Part shown: positions 23,160 to 31,216 of the stretch, piece by piece
How positions within the stretch are numbered: position 1 is the stretch's first letter
How the letters are laid out: the number at the start of each line of letters is the position of its first letter
Assembly (NCBI GenBank): GCA_963763955.1
Contig: CAVXQP010000025.1
Location: forward strand, 62,001-126,000
Origin: DASUPK01 sp963763955
Lineage (GTDB): Bacteria > Actinomycetota > Thermoleophilia > Solirubrobacterales > 70-9
Length of the DNA: 64,000 nt
Reading direction: 5' to 3'
Made by a program: the position numbers and the translations under genes
The notes under the pieces: model-generated
The model's input: only the letters and a program-made list of their open reading frames with translations
Database searches by the model: none
Told to the model about the DNA's origin: nothing

Positions 23160-24632
23160 CTAGGCCGGCGAGGGAACGGTGCCGGCCTGGCTCTCGGCGT
23201 TCGCCATCTCCACGTGCGCCCGGCTGTCGCGGGTCCGGATCAGGACCAGCGTCGCGACGAAGCCCAACGCGGCGATGACCGCGCCGCCGAGGAAGGCACT
23301 CTGGAATCCCTCGGTGAGAGCGTTGGGGAGCGTCGAGTGTCCGGTCGCCAGCACGTGGTCCGTGCGCGTGGTCGCGATCGTGGACAGCACCGCCAGTCCG
23401 AGCGCCCCGCCGATCTGCTGCGAGGTGTTGATCAGCCCGCTCGCCAGGCCCTGCTCGCGTTGCTCAACCCCGGAGACCGCGGCGATCGTCGAGGTGACGA
23501 AACCGAAGCCGAGGCCGATCGCCGCAAGCAGCGACGGCCCGAGGATGTCGGTCAGGAAGCCGCCTCCGACGGAGACCTGGCTGAACCAGAGCAGGCCGGC
23601 GGAGACGAACAGCATCCCCGCCGCCAGGATCGGCTTGAAGCCGAACCGGGTGACGAGCTGACCGCCCAGCCCCGCGGCGACGATGATCGTCACGGCCAGG
23701 GGCAGATACGAGAGCCCGGCGTGGATCGGGCTGTAGCCGAGCACCTGCTGCATGTACAGGGAGATGAAGAAGAACATCGAGAACAGCGACGCTCCTAGCA
23801 GGAGGCCGACGGTGTTCGCTCCCGTCAGCGTCCTCAGCCGGAAGATCCGGAAGGGGACCAGCGGCGCCTTGGAGCGGAGCTCGATCGCCACGAAGGCCCC
23901 GATCAGGATGACTGAGAGAGCCAGCAGGCTGACGATCTTGGTGGAGCCCCAGCCGGCGGTGCTGGCGTCGAGGAAGGCGTAGGCCAACACAGAGAGCCCG
24001 GCCGTGACGGTGACCGCGCCGGCCGCGTCGAAGTGACGGGTCGCCGACTCGGAGCGGCTCTCCGGGATCAGGCCGGGGGTCAGCGCCAGGGCGATGCCGG
24101 CTACCGGCACGTTCACCCAGAGCACCCACTCCCAGCCGAGGCTGTCGGTGAGGATGCCGCCGAGCAGGACGCCGGCGGCGCCGGCCGATCCAGCCACAGC
24201 CCCCCAGGCCCCGAGGGCCTTGTTGCGCTCGGCACCGTCCCTGAAGAGGCTGGTGACGATGGAGAGAGCCGCCGGCGAGACGATCGCCGCGCCCAGGCCC
24301 TGAGCGGCGCGGGCGGCGATCAGCTGCCCTTGGTTGGTGGAGAATCCGGCCGCGAGCGAGGCGATCCCGACGACCAGCAGGCCGGCCATGAAGACACGGC
24401 GTCGGCCGAGCAGATCGGCGGCTCGTCCGCCGAGCAGCAGGAAGCCGCCGAAGGCGATCACATAGGCGTTAACCACCCAGGGTAGGTTCGCCTCCGAGAA
24501 GTTGAGCCCCTTGCCGATGCTCGGCAGGGCGACGTTGACGATGGACGCGTCGAGAACCACGATGAACTGAGCGACGCAGAGCAGGATCAACGCGGTCCAA
24601 CGTCGCTCGAGATATTCCTGTGCTGTCTTCAT
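23160..24632 (-). CDS. MFS drug exporter, DHA2 (EmrB/QacA) family
   Basis: The 490-residue protein has the 14-helix pattern of DHA2 proton-drug antiporters. The diagnostic helix 1 motif is FIVVLDASIVNVALPSIG; motif A follows in FGGFLLLGGRAADLLGRRRVFMAGL, and GAAGVLLGGILTDSLGWEWVLWVNVPVAG resembles antiporter motif C. The ATG at 24632 fits because GGAGTCAGGGGG lies just before it; upstream in-frame codons fall in the operator region. It diverges from a TetR gene, with paired operators between. Confidence 0.87.
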   Translation of the reverse strand: MKTAQEYLERRWTALILLCVAQFIVVLDASIVNVALPSIGKGLNFSEANLPWVVNAYVIAFGGFLLLGGRAADLLGRRRVFMAGLLVVGIASLAAGFSTNQGQLIAARAAQGLGAAIVSPAALSIVTSLFRDGAERNKALGAWGAVAGSAGAAGVLLGGILTDSLGWEWVLWVNVPVAGIALALTPGLIPESRSESATRHFDAAGAVTVTAGLSVLAYAFLDASTAGWGSTKIVSLLALSVILIGAFVAIELRSKAPLVPFRIFRLRTLTGANTVGLLLGASLFSMFFFISLYMQQVLGYSPIHAGLSYLPLAVTIIVAAGLGGQLVTRFGFKPILAAGMLFVSAGLLWFSQVSVGGGFLTDILGPSLLAAIGLGFGFVTSTIAAVSGVEQREQGLASGLINTSQQIGGALGLAVLSTIATTRTDHVLATGHSTLPNALTEGFQSAFLGGAVIAALGFVATLVLIRTRDSRAHVEMANAESQAGTVPSPA

Positions 24633-24734
24633 CCCCCTGACTCCTTTCCTTCTCTCTGGCCGGCTGCGTGATCGCCGATTCACTCTTTCAACGAACGGCC
24701 ATGGCTCAGATCGACATGTGAGGTATTCTCTATT

Positions 24735-24750
24735 CGGAACCTGACTTCCG
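24735..24750. promoter_or_regulatory. TetR operator candidate, distal (MFS locus)
   Basis: CGGAA-CCTGAC-TTCCG is an inverted repeat with the same half-sites and 6-bp spacer as the copy at 24769-24784, 34 bp away. Confidence 0.6.
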
Positions 24751-24762
24751 GTTTCGCTTAGG

Positions 24763-24768
24763 ACTATA
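24763..24768 (-). promoter_or_regulatory. Putative -10 box TATAGT of the MFS gene
   Basis: On the minus strand TATAGT lies between the two CGGAA-N6-TTCCG palindromes, where a bound repressor would block transcription. No clear -35 is seen. The rest of 24633-24841 holds no gene. Confidence 0.4.
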
Positions 24769-24784
24769 CGGAATTCGAATTCCG
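24769..24784. promoter_or_regulatory. TetR operator candidate, proximal (MFS locus)
   Basis: CGGAATTCGAATTCCG is a perfect 16-bp palindrome (CGGAA-N6-TTCCG) 57 bp before the TetR start codon, in the divergent promoter region. Confidence 0.7.
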
Positions 24785-24841
24785 CTTGCAGCGTGACATC
24801 GGCACACAGCGCCACAATCCCGCCGAAGGAAGCGAAAGCCA

Positions 24842-25486
24842 GTGACACCCGTCACAGAGACCAAGCCCGCCCGAGCCGATAGCGACGGAATCGTGGTGCG
24901 GGGGCTGAGGGCCGATGCGCGCCGGAACCGCGAGGCCGTGATCGCCGCCGCCAAGAAGCTGTTCGCGGACCAGGGCCTGGACGCCCAGATGCCGGACGTG
25001 GCGAAGGCGGCCAAGGTTGGGGTCGGCACCGTCTACCGGCACTTCCCCACCAAGGAGGATTTGATCGCGGCGCTGGCGGGCGAGCGCTTCGAGCGGCTCG
25101 CCGAGAAGGCCGTCGAGAGTCTCGAGGCCGAGGATGCGTGGGAGGGGTTCTGCGACTTCATCCGCTTCTCCGCCCAGCTCCAGGCCGATGACCGCGGGCT
25201 CTGTGAGGTGATGGGCTCACGCCCCGAGGTCATGAACGAGGCGGCGCTGGCGGTCGGCCTCGCTGAGCTCGCCGACAAGCTCGTCAAGCGGGCCCAGCGC
25301 TCGGGCGAGTTGCGCAAGGACCTCGAGTGGGAGGACGTTCCGATGATCGCCTGCGGCCTCGGGCGGATCACGCCGGCCGAGATGGGCCCCGCCACCGGCC
25401 GCTGGCCGCGGTTGGTGGAGATCATCCTCGACGGCCTCCGCCCTCCTGGCAGCTCGAAGCTGCCGAAACCGCTCTCTAGCCCTTAG
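24842..25486 (+). CDS. TetR family repressor of the MFS locus
   Basis: The 214-residue protein has a TetR HTH at about residues 24-70 (ARRNREAVIAAAKKLFADQGLDAQMPDVAKAAKVGVGTVYRHFPTKEDLIAAL) and a C-terminal domain like the SCO1402-type group. It diverges from the MFS pump, and two CGGAA-N6-TTCCG palindromes lie between; by the usual logic it represses both until the pump substrate binds. The start is GTG. Its 3' end overlaps the convergent polX gene by 11 nt. Confidence 0.83.
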   Translation: MTPVTETKPARADSDGIVVRGLRADARRNREAVIAAAKKLFADQGLDAQMPDVAKAAKVGVGTVYRHFPTKEDLIAALAGERFERLAEKAVESLEAEDAWEGFCDFIRFSAQLQADDRGLCEVMGSRPEVMNEAALAVGLAELADKLVKRAQRSGELRKDLEWEDVPMIACGLGRITPAEMGPATGRWPRLVEIILDGLRPPGSSKLPKPLSSP

Positions 25487-27209
25487 CTCGCTTTCTGAGC
25501 GGCGCGAACGATCGCCAGGCACGCGTGTTCGCGATCTGCTTCGCGCCCAGCCAGGCGCGGCGCGCGGTTGCCACCGAGTACTTGATGTTGCTCAGCGTCT
25601 CGCTGCCGTGGGCGTCCGTGTTGCAGACGATGCGCACCCCGGCCTCGGCCGCCAGCTTGGCGTGACCCTCGTTGAGGTCGCGGCGGTTCGGGTTTCCGTT
25701 GATCTCCATCATCGTGCCCGTCCGGACCGCGGCCTCCGCGATCCGCTCGATGTCGACCGCGTAAGGCTCCCTCCTCAGGAGCAGGCGGCCGGTCAGGTGG
25801 CCGATGCAGTCGACCAGCGGATGCTCCATCGCCGCGATCACCCGCTCGGTCATCGCCTTCTCGGAGATGTTGAAGGAGGTGTGCACGCTGCAGATCACCC
25901 AGTCGAGCTCCGCCAGCAGCTCGTCGGGGTAGTCGGGCGAGCCGTCCACGCCGATGTTCACCTCCGAGCCGGCGAGCAGGCGGAACCCTCGCGAAGCACT
26001 CTCATTCCAGGCCCGAATCTCCTCTATGCGCTTCGCCAGCTGCCTCGCGCTGACGTCGTTGCCGAAGCCGTGGCTCGCGGAGTGGTCGGTGACGGCGAGA
26101 TAGGCGTAGCCGCGCCCGCGGGCGGCCTCGGCCATCTCCTCCAGCGAGTTCCGCCCATCCGAGAGCGTGGTGTGGCAGTGGAGGTCCCCGCGGATGTCCT
26201 CGACCGTGACGAGGTCCGGCAGCTCTCCGGTATCGCCTGCCTCGATTTCGCCGCGGCCCTCCCGGAGCTCCGGCTCGATGTAGGGAAGCCCGAGGAGCTC
26301 GTAGACGCCCGCCTCGTCGGCGAACTTGTGGATCGTCTTCCCCTCGACCTCGGCGACCCCGTATTCGCTCACCGAGAGGCCACGGCCGAGCGCCCGCTCG
26401 CGGAGCTGCACGTTGTGGGCGGCCGACCCCGTGAAGTGCTGCAGCAGGTCGCCGAACTCCTGCTCGGCGCCGATGCGGAGGTCGACCTTCAGGCCCGCGT
26501 GGGTGAGCACGCTCGCGGCGGCGTCCCCACCGTGCCGGATCTCGGCGGAGAGCCCGTGGGTGGCGAGGGCCTCGGCGAGTGCTGCGGAGTCTTCGGTGGT
26601 CGCGATCAGGTCGAGGTCCTTGCAGGTCTCGGTCCAGCGCCTGGCGGAGCCCGCGATCTCGATCCGGCTCGCGACACCGAGCTCGAGCAGATCGTGGCGG
26701 ATCTCCTCCGCGATCGGCAGGACGCTGGATAGGAGGAGCCGCTCGCCGAGGCCGTCCTCGGTCACCCCCTCGAGCGATGAGAGGATGTTCTCCTCGGTCT
26801 TCGGGCCGAGACCCCGGATCGAGCTGATCCTGCCCTGCTCCGCCGCCTCCTTCAGCTCGGTCAGGTTCTCGACGCCGATCTCGTCGTAGATCCGACGGGC
26901 CGTCTTGGCGCCGAGCCCCGGGACGCGGGTCACCTCGACCAGGGTCGCCGGGAACTTCGCCTTCAGCTTGTCCGCGGACGGGATGCTGCCCGTCTCGATC
27001 AGAGTCTCGATCTTCTGAGCGAGCGTCTTCCCGACGTTGGGGAGCTCGGTGAGCCGACCGTCCTTGGCGAGCTGCTCGATGGAGACGGGGCTCTGGGCTA
27101 CGGTGCGGGCGGCCTCCCGATAGGCGAGCACCCGGAACCGATCCGCCCCATCGAGCTCGTAGAGGATCCCGAGCTCCCGCAGGGCGGCTGCTATCTCGGC
27201 GTTTCGCAC
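25476..27209 (-). CDS. polX: DNA polymerase X with PHP domain
   Basis: The 577-residue protein joins a family X polymerase to a PHP 3'-5' exonuclease, as in bacterial PolX of base-excision and gap repair. The N-terminal 8-kDa and helix-hairpin-helix regions show LPNVGKTLAQKIETLIETG, VPGLGAKTARRIY and IRGLGPKTEENIL. The nucleotidyltransferase site lies in IAGSARRWTETCKDLDLIAT. The PHP domain follows: RGDLHCHTTLSDGRNSLEEM, YLAVTDHSASHG, EVNIGVDGSPDYPDELL, CSVHTSFN and VCNTDAHGSETL. All metal-ligand motifs look intact. It starts on GTG 7 nt after a TAGCCT box. Confidence 0.9.
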   Translation of the reverse strand: MRNAEIAAALRELGILYELDGADRFRVLAYREAARTVAQSPVSIEQLAKDGRLTELPNVGKTLAQKIETLIETGSIPSADKLKAKFPATLVEVTRVPGLGAKTARRIYDEIGVENLTELKEAAEQGRISSIRGLGPKTEENILSSLEGVTEDGLGERLLLSSVLPIAEEIRHDLLELGVASRIEIAGSARRWTETCKDLDLIATTEDSAALAEALATHGLSAEIRHGGDAAASVLTHAGLKVDLRIGAEQEFGDLLQHFTGSAAHNVQLRERALGRGLSVSEYGVAEVEGKTIHKFADEAGVYELLGLPYIEPELREGRGEIEAGDTGELPDLVTVEDIRGDLHCHTTLSDGRNSLEEMAEAARGRGYAYLAVTDHSASHGFGNDVSARQLAKRIEEIRAWNESASRGFRLLAGSEVNIGVDGSPDYPDELLAELDWVICSVHTSFNISEKAMTERVIAAMEHPLVDCIGHLTGRLLLRREPYAVDIERIAEAAVRTGTMMEINGNPNRRDLNEGHAKLAAEAGVRIVCNTDAHGSETLSNIKYSVATARRAWLGAKQIANTRAWRSFAPLRKRAKG

Positions 27210-27216
27210 GGGCCTC

Positions 27217-27222
27217 AGGCTA
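27217..27222 (-). promoter_or_regulatory. Putative -10 box TAGCCT (minus strand), polX
   Basis: TAGCCT on the minus strand is followed by 7 nt and the GTG start of polX, with no ribosome-binding site between. Confidence 0.5.
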
Positions 27223-27276
27223 GTCCCACCGATGCTTGGCCTAATCTCCCTTTAGATAGGGAGCTATCTTCCCGCC

Positions 27277-28041
27277 GTGCCCGAGAGTCCTCAGCAAGGT
27301 GGCACCGCGACCCTCGCCGCCCCGGAGACCCGGACGATGACGCCCTGGGTCATTCTCCCGACCTACAACGAGGCCGAGAATCTCGAGCGGATCGTCGGCG
27401 CCGTCCTCGAGCGCCTCCCGGCCTACGGGCGGGTGCTGGTGGTCGACGACAGCTCGCCCGACGGCACCGGCAAGATCGCCGACCGGCTCGCTTCCGCGGA
27501 GGACTCGGTGGACGTGCTGCACCGCCCGCGAAAGGAGGGACTCGGTCCCGCGTACCTGGCCGGTTTTCGCGTCGCCCTCGATGACGGCGCGGACCGGATC
27601 ATCGAGATGGACGCTGACTTCTCGCACGATCCCGCCGATCTACCTCGGCTGATCCAGGCGACCGAAGAGGCAGACCTCGCGATCGGCTCCCGCTACGTGT
27701 CCGGCGGCGGGGTCACCGATTGGGGCCCGATGAGGAGGTTCATCAGCCGCGGCGGGAGCGCGTACTCCCGCCTCGCCCTGGGTCTGCCGGTTCGCGACCT
27801 GACCGGCGGCTTCAAGTGCTATCGCCGCCCGGTGCTGGAGACGATCAACCTCGACACGATCGAGGCGCGCGGCTACGCCTTCCAGGTGGAAACGACCTAC
27901 CGCGCGATCAGGGCGGGGTTCCGGGTCGTGGAGATTCCGATCACCTTCAAGGACCGGGCCGACGGCAGCTCGAAGATGAGCCGGTCGATCGTCGCCGAGG
28001 CGATGTGGCGAGTGCCGGCGATGAGATTCCGGCGCTGGTAA
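27277..28041 (+). CDS. Polyprenol-phosphate mannose synthase-like GT2
   Basis: The 254-residue glycosyltransferase resembles dolichol/polyprenol-phosphate-mannose synthase, which moves mannose from GDP-mannose to a membrane lipid. Family 2 motifs: WVILPTYNEAENLERIVGAV, VLVVDDSSPDGTGKIADRL, IIEMDADFSHDPADLPRLI (DAD), GSRYVSGG, LTGGFKCYRRPVLE and FKDRADGSSKMS. There is no C-terminal membrane domain. The GTG at 27277 adds 20 residues before the conserved core; ATG 27337 is an alternative. A small hairpin (AGATAG-GGAG-CTATCT, 27254-27269) precedes it. It could supply the GT87-like enzyme at 9690. Confidence 0.83.
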   Translation: MPESPQQGGTATLAAPETRTMTPWVILPTYNEAENLERIVGAVLERLPAYGRVLVVDDSSPDGTGKIADRLASAEDSVDVLHRPRKEGLGPAYLAGFRVALDDGADRIIEMDADFSHDPADLPRLIQATEEADLAIGSRYVSGGGVTDWGPMRRFISRGGSAYSRLALGLPVRDLTGGFKCYRRPVLETINLDTIEARGYAFQVETTYRAIRAGFRVVEIPITFKDRADGSSKMSRSIVAEAMWRVPAMRFRRW

Positions 28042-28079
28042 CTCGCTTCACTTTGTATAGTAAGTGCAGAGGTCCCGGC

Positions 28080-28085
28080 TAGACT
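28080..28085 (+). promoter_or_regulatory. Putative -10 box TAGACT, thioredoxin
   Basis: TAGACT lies 39 nt before the thioredoxin GTG. Unlike most genes here this one has a normal leader with an AGGAG sequence. Confidence 0.4.
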
Positions 28086-28124
28086 CAGCGATTGGACCTT
28101 CAAACAGCGACCTAGGAGACCACA

Positions 28125-28451
28125 GTGCCGGGCAAGCTCAACGACGTAACCGACGCCACCTTCCAGTCCGATGTCCTCGACGCCGATGGCCCCGTCCTCG
28201 TCGACTTCTGGGCTCCCTGGTGCGGTCCCTGCCGCGTGGTCCATCCCGTTCTCGAGGAGATCGACTCCGAGCGCGAGGACCTCAAGATCGTCAGCCTCAA
28301 CACCGACGAGAACCCACAGACCGCGGCCAAGTACGAGGTCCTCTCCATCCCGACGATGATCGTTTTCAAGGGCGGCGAGGTCGCAACTCGCCTGGTCGGC
28401 GCCCGGCCCAAGGCCCGGCTCGAGTCCGAGCTCGAGCCCGTGCTCGCGTAG
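28125..28451 (+). CDS. trxA: Thioredoxin
   Basis: The 108-residue thioredoxin reduces protein disulfides in the cytoplasm. The active site is FWAPWCGPCRVVHPVLEEI, the cis-proline loop is SIPTMIVFKGGE, and the C-terminal helix ARLESELEPVL is present. The GTG start follows AGGAG at good spacing. One oddity is Arg after the CGPC where Lys is most usual, a common variant. It lies alone between the glycosyltransferase and a convergent TetR gene. Confidence 0.93.
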   Translation: MPGKLNDVTDATFQSDVLDADGPVLVDFWAPWCGPCRVVHPVLEEIDSEREDLKIVSLNTDENPQTAAKYEVLSIPTMIVFKGGEVATRLVGARPKARLESELEPVLA

Positions 28452-28477
28452 CGGGCACGATCGCCTGACTCTGGCGC

Positions 28478-29284
28478 CTAGCCGACCTTCTTCTCGAAGC
28501 CGTCGAGTAGGACCTTCAGGCCGCGCTCGAAGCGCCGGTCGTTTGCCCGCTCGCCGGAGAAGCTCTCCATGACCCGCTCCATTGCGGCGTTCAGGTCGCC
28601 GCGGAACAGCTTGCTGGTGTTCGGGTACTCGCCCGTGGCGAGCTGGGACTCGAAGAAAGCCAGGCCCGACTCGGCCATGTTCGGATCACCCTGGGCGTCG
28701 TAACTCTCCTGGAGAACCTCACGGAGGCTGAACCCGAAGACGTAGTCGTCCATGAGCGCCACCAGTTCGAGACGCTCTCGTCGGGGAACCCTCAGCCCGC
28801 TGACCGCCGCCAGTGACTGCTCGAAATGCTTCAGCCCGTTCGGCCCGCCCAGCGCGGGCTCGCCCATCGCCTCGAAGATCCAGGGGTGATTCTTGAAGGC
28901 CCGGCGGGTCGCCCGCGCGAGCTTGGATAGCGCGTCACGCCAATCCCCCGACAGCTCGTCGTCGGGAACGATGAGCTCCCGAATCACGGCGTCCCACATC
29001 AAGGCGAGCAGCTCATCCTTGCTGCGAACGTAGTGGTAGAGGCTCATCGTCCCGGCTCCGAGCTCCCGGGCGATCCGGCGCATTGAGAGATCGTTGAAGC
29101 CATCGGCGTCGGCGATCTTCAGCGCCGTTGCGCCGATCTCCTCGCGAGAGAGGCCGGCCCTCCGCGTGCCGGGCTCCTCGCGCATCCAGATCACCTCATC
29201 CGGCTCCTCACGTTTCGGACGAGACCGGCGGTCGGTTCGCGGGCGGACCTGCCTGGTTCGGGATCTTTCGGGACGAGATGACAT
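28478..29284 (-). CDS. TetR family repressor of the ABC locus
   Basis: The 268-residue regulator has a basic N-terminal arm of about 55 residues, then a TetR HTH (GLSREEIGATALKIADADGFNDLSMRRIARELGAGTMSLYHYVRSKDELLALM) and a TetR_C_1-type ligand domain, as in TetR proteins next to DrrAB-like pumps. The ATG at 29284 sits at one end of a palindromic 67-bp region whose other end carries the ATG of the ABC gene. Three GTAC-N3-GTAC sites between make autoregulation and control of the pump very likely. Confidence 0.83.
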   Translation of the reverse strand: MSSRPERSRTRQVRPRTDRRSRPKREEPDEVIWMREEPGTRRAGLSREEIGATALKIADADGFNDLSMRRIARELGAGTMSLYHYVRSKDELLALMWDAVIRELIVPDDELSGDWRDALSKLARATRRAFKNHPWIFEAMGEPALGGPNGLKHFEQSLAAVSGLRVPRRERLELVALMDDYVFGFSLREVLQESYDAQGDPNMAESGLAFFESQLATGEYPNTSKLFRGDLNAAMERVMESFSGERANDRRFERGLKVLLDGFEKKVG

Positions 29285-29348
29285 TTCGTACAGCGTACTG
29301 CTATGGTGCTCGTACGCTGTACTACCACAACGTACGAGGTACGAAATG
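29282..29348. promoter_or_regulatory. Palindromic divergent operator/promoter, three GTAC-N3-GTAC sites
   Basis: Three copies of GTAC-N3-GTAC lie at 29288-29298, 29312-29322 and 29332-29342. The first two are exact reverse complements (GTACAGCGTAC and GTACGCTGTAC). The outer ends CATTTCGTAC (29282-29291) and GTACGAAATG (29339-29348) are also exact reverse complements and each includes a start codon, one per gene. Confidence 0.78.
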
Positions 29349-30336
29349 AAAGACAACAACGCAATCGTCGCCAAGGGGCTGAGCAAGCAATACGACGACC
29401 TCTGGGCCCTCCACGACGTCGACTTCGCAGTTCCCGCCGGCTCCGTGCTCGGCTTGCTGGGCCACAACGGCGCCGGAAAGACAACCGCAATCCGCATCCT
29501 CACCACGCTGACGGAGCCGACCTCGGGCGAGGCCCGTGTCGCCGGCTTCGATGTGGCGACCGAGGGCGCGCGGGTGCGTGAGCGCATCGGCGTGGCGGGC
29601 CAGTCCGCGACGGTCGACGATCTGTTGACCGCGAGGGCGAACCTCGAGATGGTCGGCCGCCTCTACCACCTGCCGAAGGCTCAGGTGCGGAACCGGGCGG
29701 AGCGAGCTGCTCGAACGGCTTGGCCTGGCCGACGTGGGCGACCGCCTGGTGAAGACATTTTCGGGCGGGATGCGCCGCCGCCTCGACCTGGCGGCGAGCC
29801 TGGTCGCGGATCCACCCGTCCTCTTCCTCGATGAGCCTACGACCGGGCTCGACCCGGAGGCCCGGGTCGACCTCTGGGGTCAGCTCCGCGAGCTGGTGGG
29901 CGGCGGGACGACGTTGCTGCTCACCACGCAGTACCTGGATGAGGCGGATCAGCTGGCGGACTCCATCGTCGTCCTCGATCGAGGGCGCGTCATCGAAGAG
30001 GGATCGCCGGCGGAGCTCAAGTCCAGGGTGGGCGGAGAGCGAGTGGTGATCAACGTCTTCGGGACGCAGGAGATTGCGCCCGCGGCGAGCGCGCTGGCTC
30101 GCTTCGCCGACGGACACATCGACAGCGACCCCGAGGAGCTGGTGGTCACTGCGCCGGTGCGGCGCGGAACGCGGCTGATCGAGGTGGTCCGCGCCCTGGA
30201 TCAGGAGGGGATCGACGCGGCCGACGTCCACCGGCGTGAGCCGACGCTCGACGACGTCTTCCTCACCCTGACCGGCACAAAGCGGGTCGAGCAGACCCCA
30301 ACCGATGAGCACGAGCTCGAGGAGGTGGCAGCCTGA
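29346..30336 (+). CDS. DrrA-like ABC exporter ATPase, frameshifted
   Basis: The ATPase of a drug-export ABC pair. The first frame holds VAKGLSKQYDDLWALHDVDF, Walker A LLGHNGAGKTTAIRIL and the Q-loop region GVAGQSATVDDLLT; the second frame resumes with ELLERLGLADVGDRL, signature TFSGGMRRRLDLAASL, Walker B VLFLDEPTTGLDPEA and the switch His region TTQYLDEADQL, then a DUF4162-like tail. The break is near 29703, where one extra C explains it. The ATG at 29346 has no Shine-Dalgarno sequence. Its stop overlaps the permease start (TGATG). All ATPase motifs survive, so a base error is likelier than decay. Confidence 0.82.
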
Positions 30337-31172
30337 TGCAAGACACAACGATCACAGTCGATTCCGGAATCCATACGCGCCTGCGCTGGTTCATCTCCGA
30401 CACGCTGGCCGTCGCAAGGCGCAGCGCGGCTCACATCCGGCAGACCCCGGAGAAGCTGCTCGACGTCACCATGCAGCCGCTGATGTTCGTGCTGCTCTTC
30501 GCCTTCGTCTTTGGAGGCGCAATCCACGTGAGCGGCGGCAGCTATCGGGAATACATCGTCGGCGGGATCCTGGTCCAGACCATCTTCTTCGGAATGATTG
30601 GACCGGCGATCTCGATCGCGACGGATCTCAAGGAGGGCGTCCTCGAGCGGTTCCGCTCGCTGCCGATGGCGCGTTCCGCCTATCTGTTCGGACTGCTGAC
30701 GGCGGAGCTCTCGGCGATGCTGCTGGCGGTCGTGATCATGACCGTCAGCGGGCTGATCGTCGGCTGGGGCATCAGCGCGAGCATCGGTAGCGCGATCGCC
30801 GGCTACGGGTTGCTCCTGCTGCTCGCCGCCCTGGCGATCTGGGTCGGCGCCCTGCTGGGTATCGCGGTGCGCTCGCCCGATGCGGTGATGGGACTGGCGT
30901 TCATCGTCATCTTCCCTCTCACCTTCATCTCGAGCGCCTTCGTCGGCCTCGGCACCCTTCCCGACGGGCTGCGGCAGGTCGCGGAGTGGAACCCGATCAG
31001 CGCGGTGGCGGCGGCGGTGCGGACGCTGTTCGGCAACCCGACAGCGGTGCCGAGCGACGCCGTCTGGCCGCTCGCGCATCCGGTGCTGGCGTCGGTCATC
31101 TGGTGTGTCGCCGGCCTGGCGGTGGTGATTCCGCTGACGCTGCGGATCTACCGGCGCAAGACCACCGGCTAG
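30336..31172 (+). CDS. DrrB-like ABC-2 exporter permease
   Basis: The 278-residue membrane protein has six helices of the ABC-2 type. VTMQPLMFVLLFAFVFGGAI, EYIVGGILVQTIFFGMIGPAISIATDLKEGVLERFRSLPMARSAYLFG and FLTFISSAF-like sequence (IFPLTFISSAFVGLGTLPDGLRQVAEWNPI) are typical of DrrB-related permeases. It is coupled to the ATPase gene by a 1-base overlap and is controlled through the TetR site at 29282-29348. The exported compound is unknown. Confidence 0.88.
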   Translation: MQDTTITVDSGIHTRLRWFISDTLAVARRSAAHIRQTPEKLLDVTMQPLMFVLLFAFVFGGAIHVSGGSYREYIVGGILVQTIFFGMIGPAISIATDLKEGVLERFRSLPMARSAYLFGLLTAELSAMLLAVVIMTVSGLIVGWGISASIGSAIAGYGLLLLLAALAIWVGALLGIAVRSPDAVMGLAFIVIFPLTFISSAFVGLGTLPDGLRQVAEWNPISAVAAAVRTLFGNPTAVPSDAVWPLAHPVLASVIWCVAGLAVVIPLTLRIYRRKTTG

Positions 31173-31184
31173 AGGCGGTCTCCG

Positions 31185-31216
31185 CTCATGCGCGCCTAGG
31201 ATGCGGCGCGCATGAG
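31185..31216 (+). promoter_or_regulatory. Inverted repeat over promoter and start codon
   Basis: CTCATGCGCGC (31185-31195) and GCGCGCATGAG (31206-31216) are exact reverse complements. The loop carries a -10-like TAGGAT (31197-31202) and the right arm contains the start codon (31212-31214). It may be an operator or, if transcribed from upstream, a hairpin hiding the start. Confidence 0.5.

Noticed and set aside
24769..24784. Cloning scar (contains GAATTC-like sites)
   Set aside because: It is a symmetric palindrome with a second matching copy 34 bp away next to a TetR gene, so an operator explains it better.
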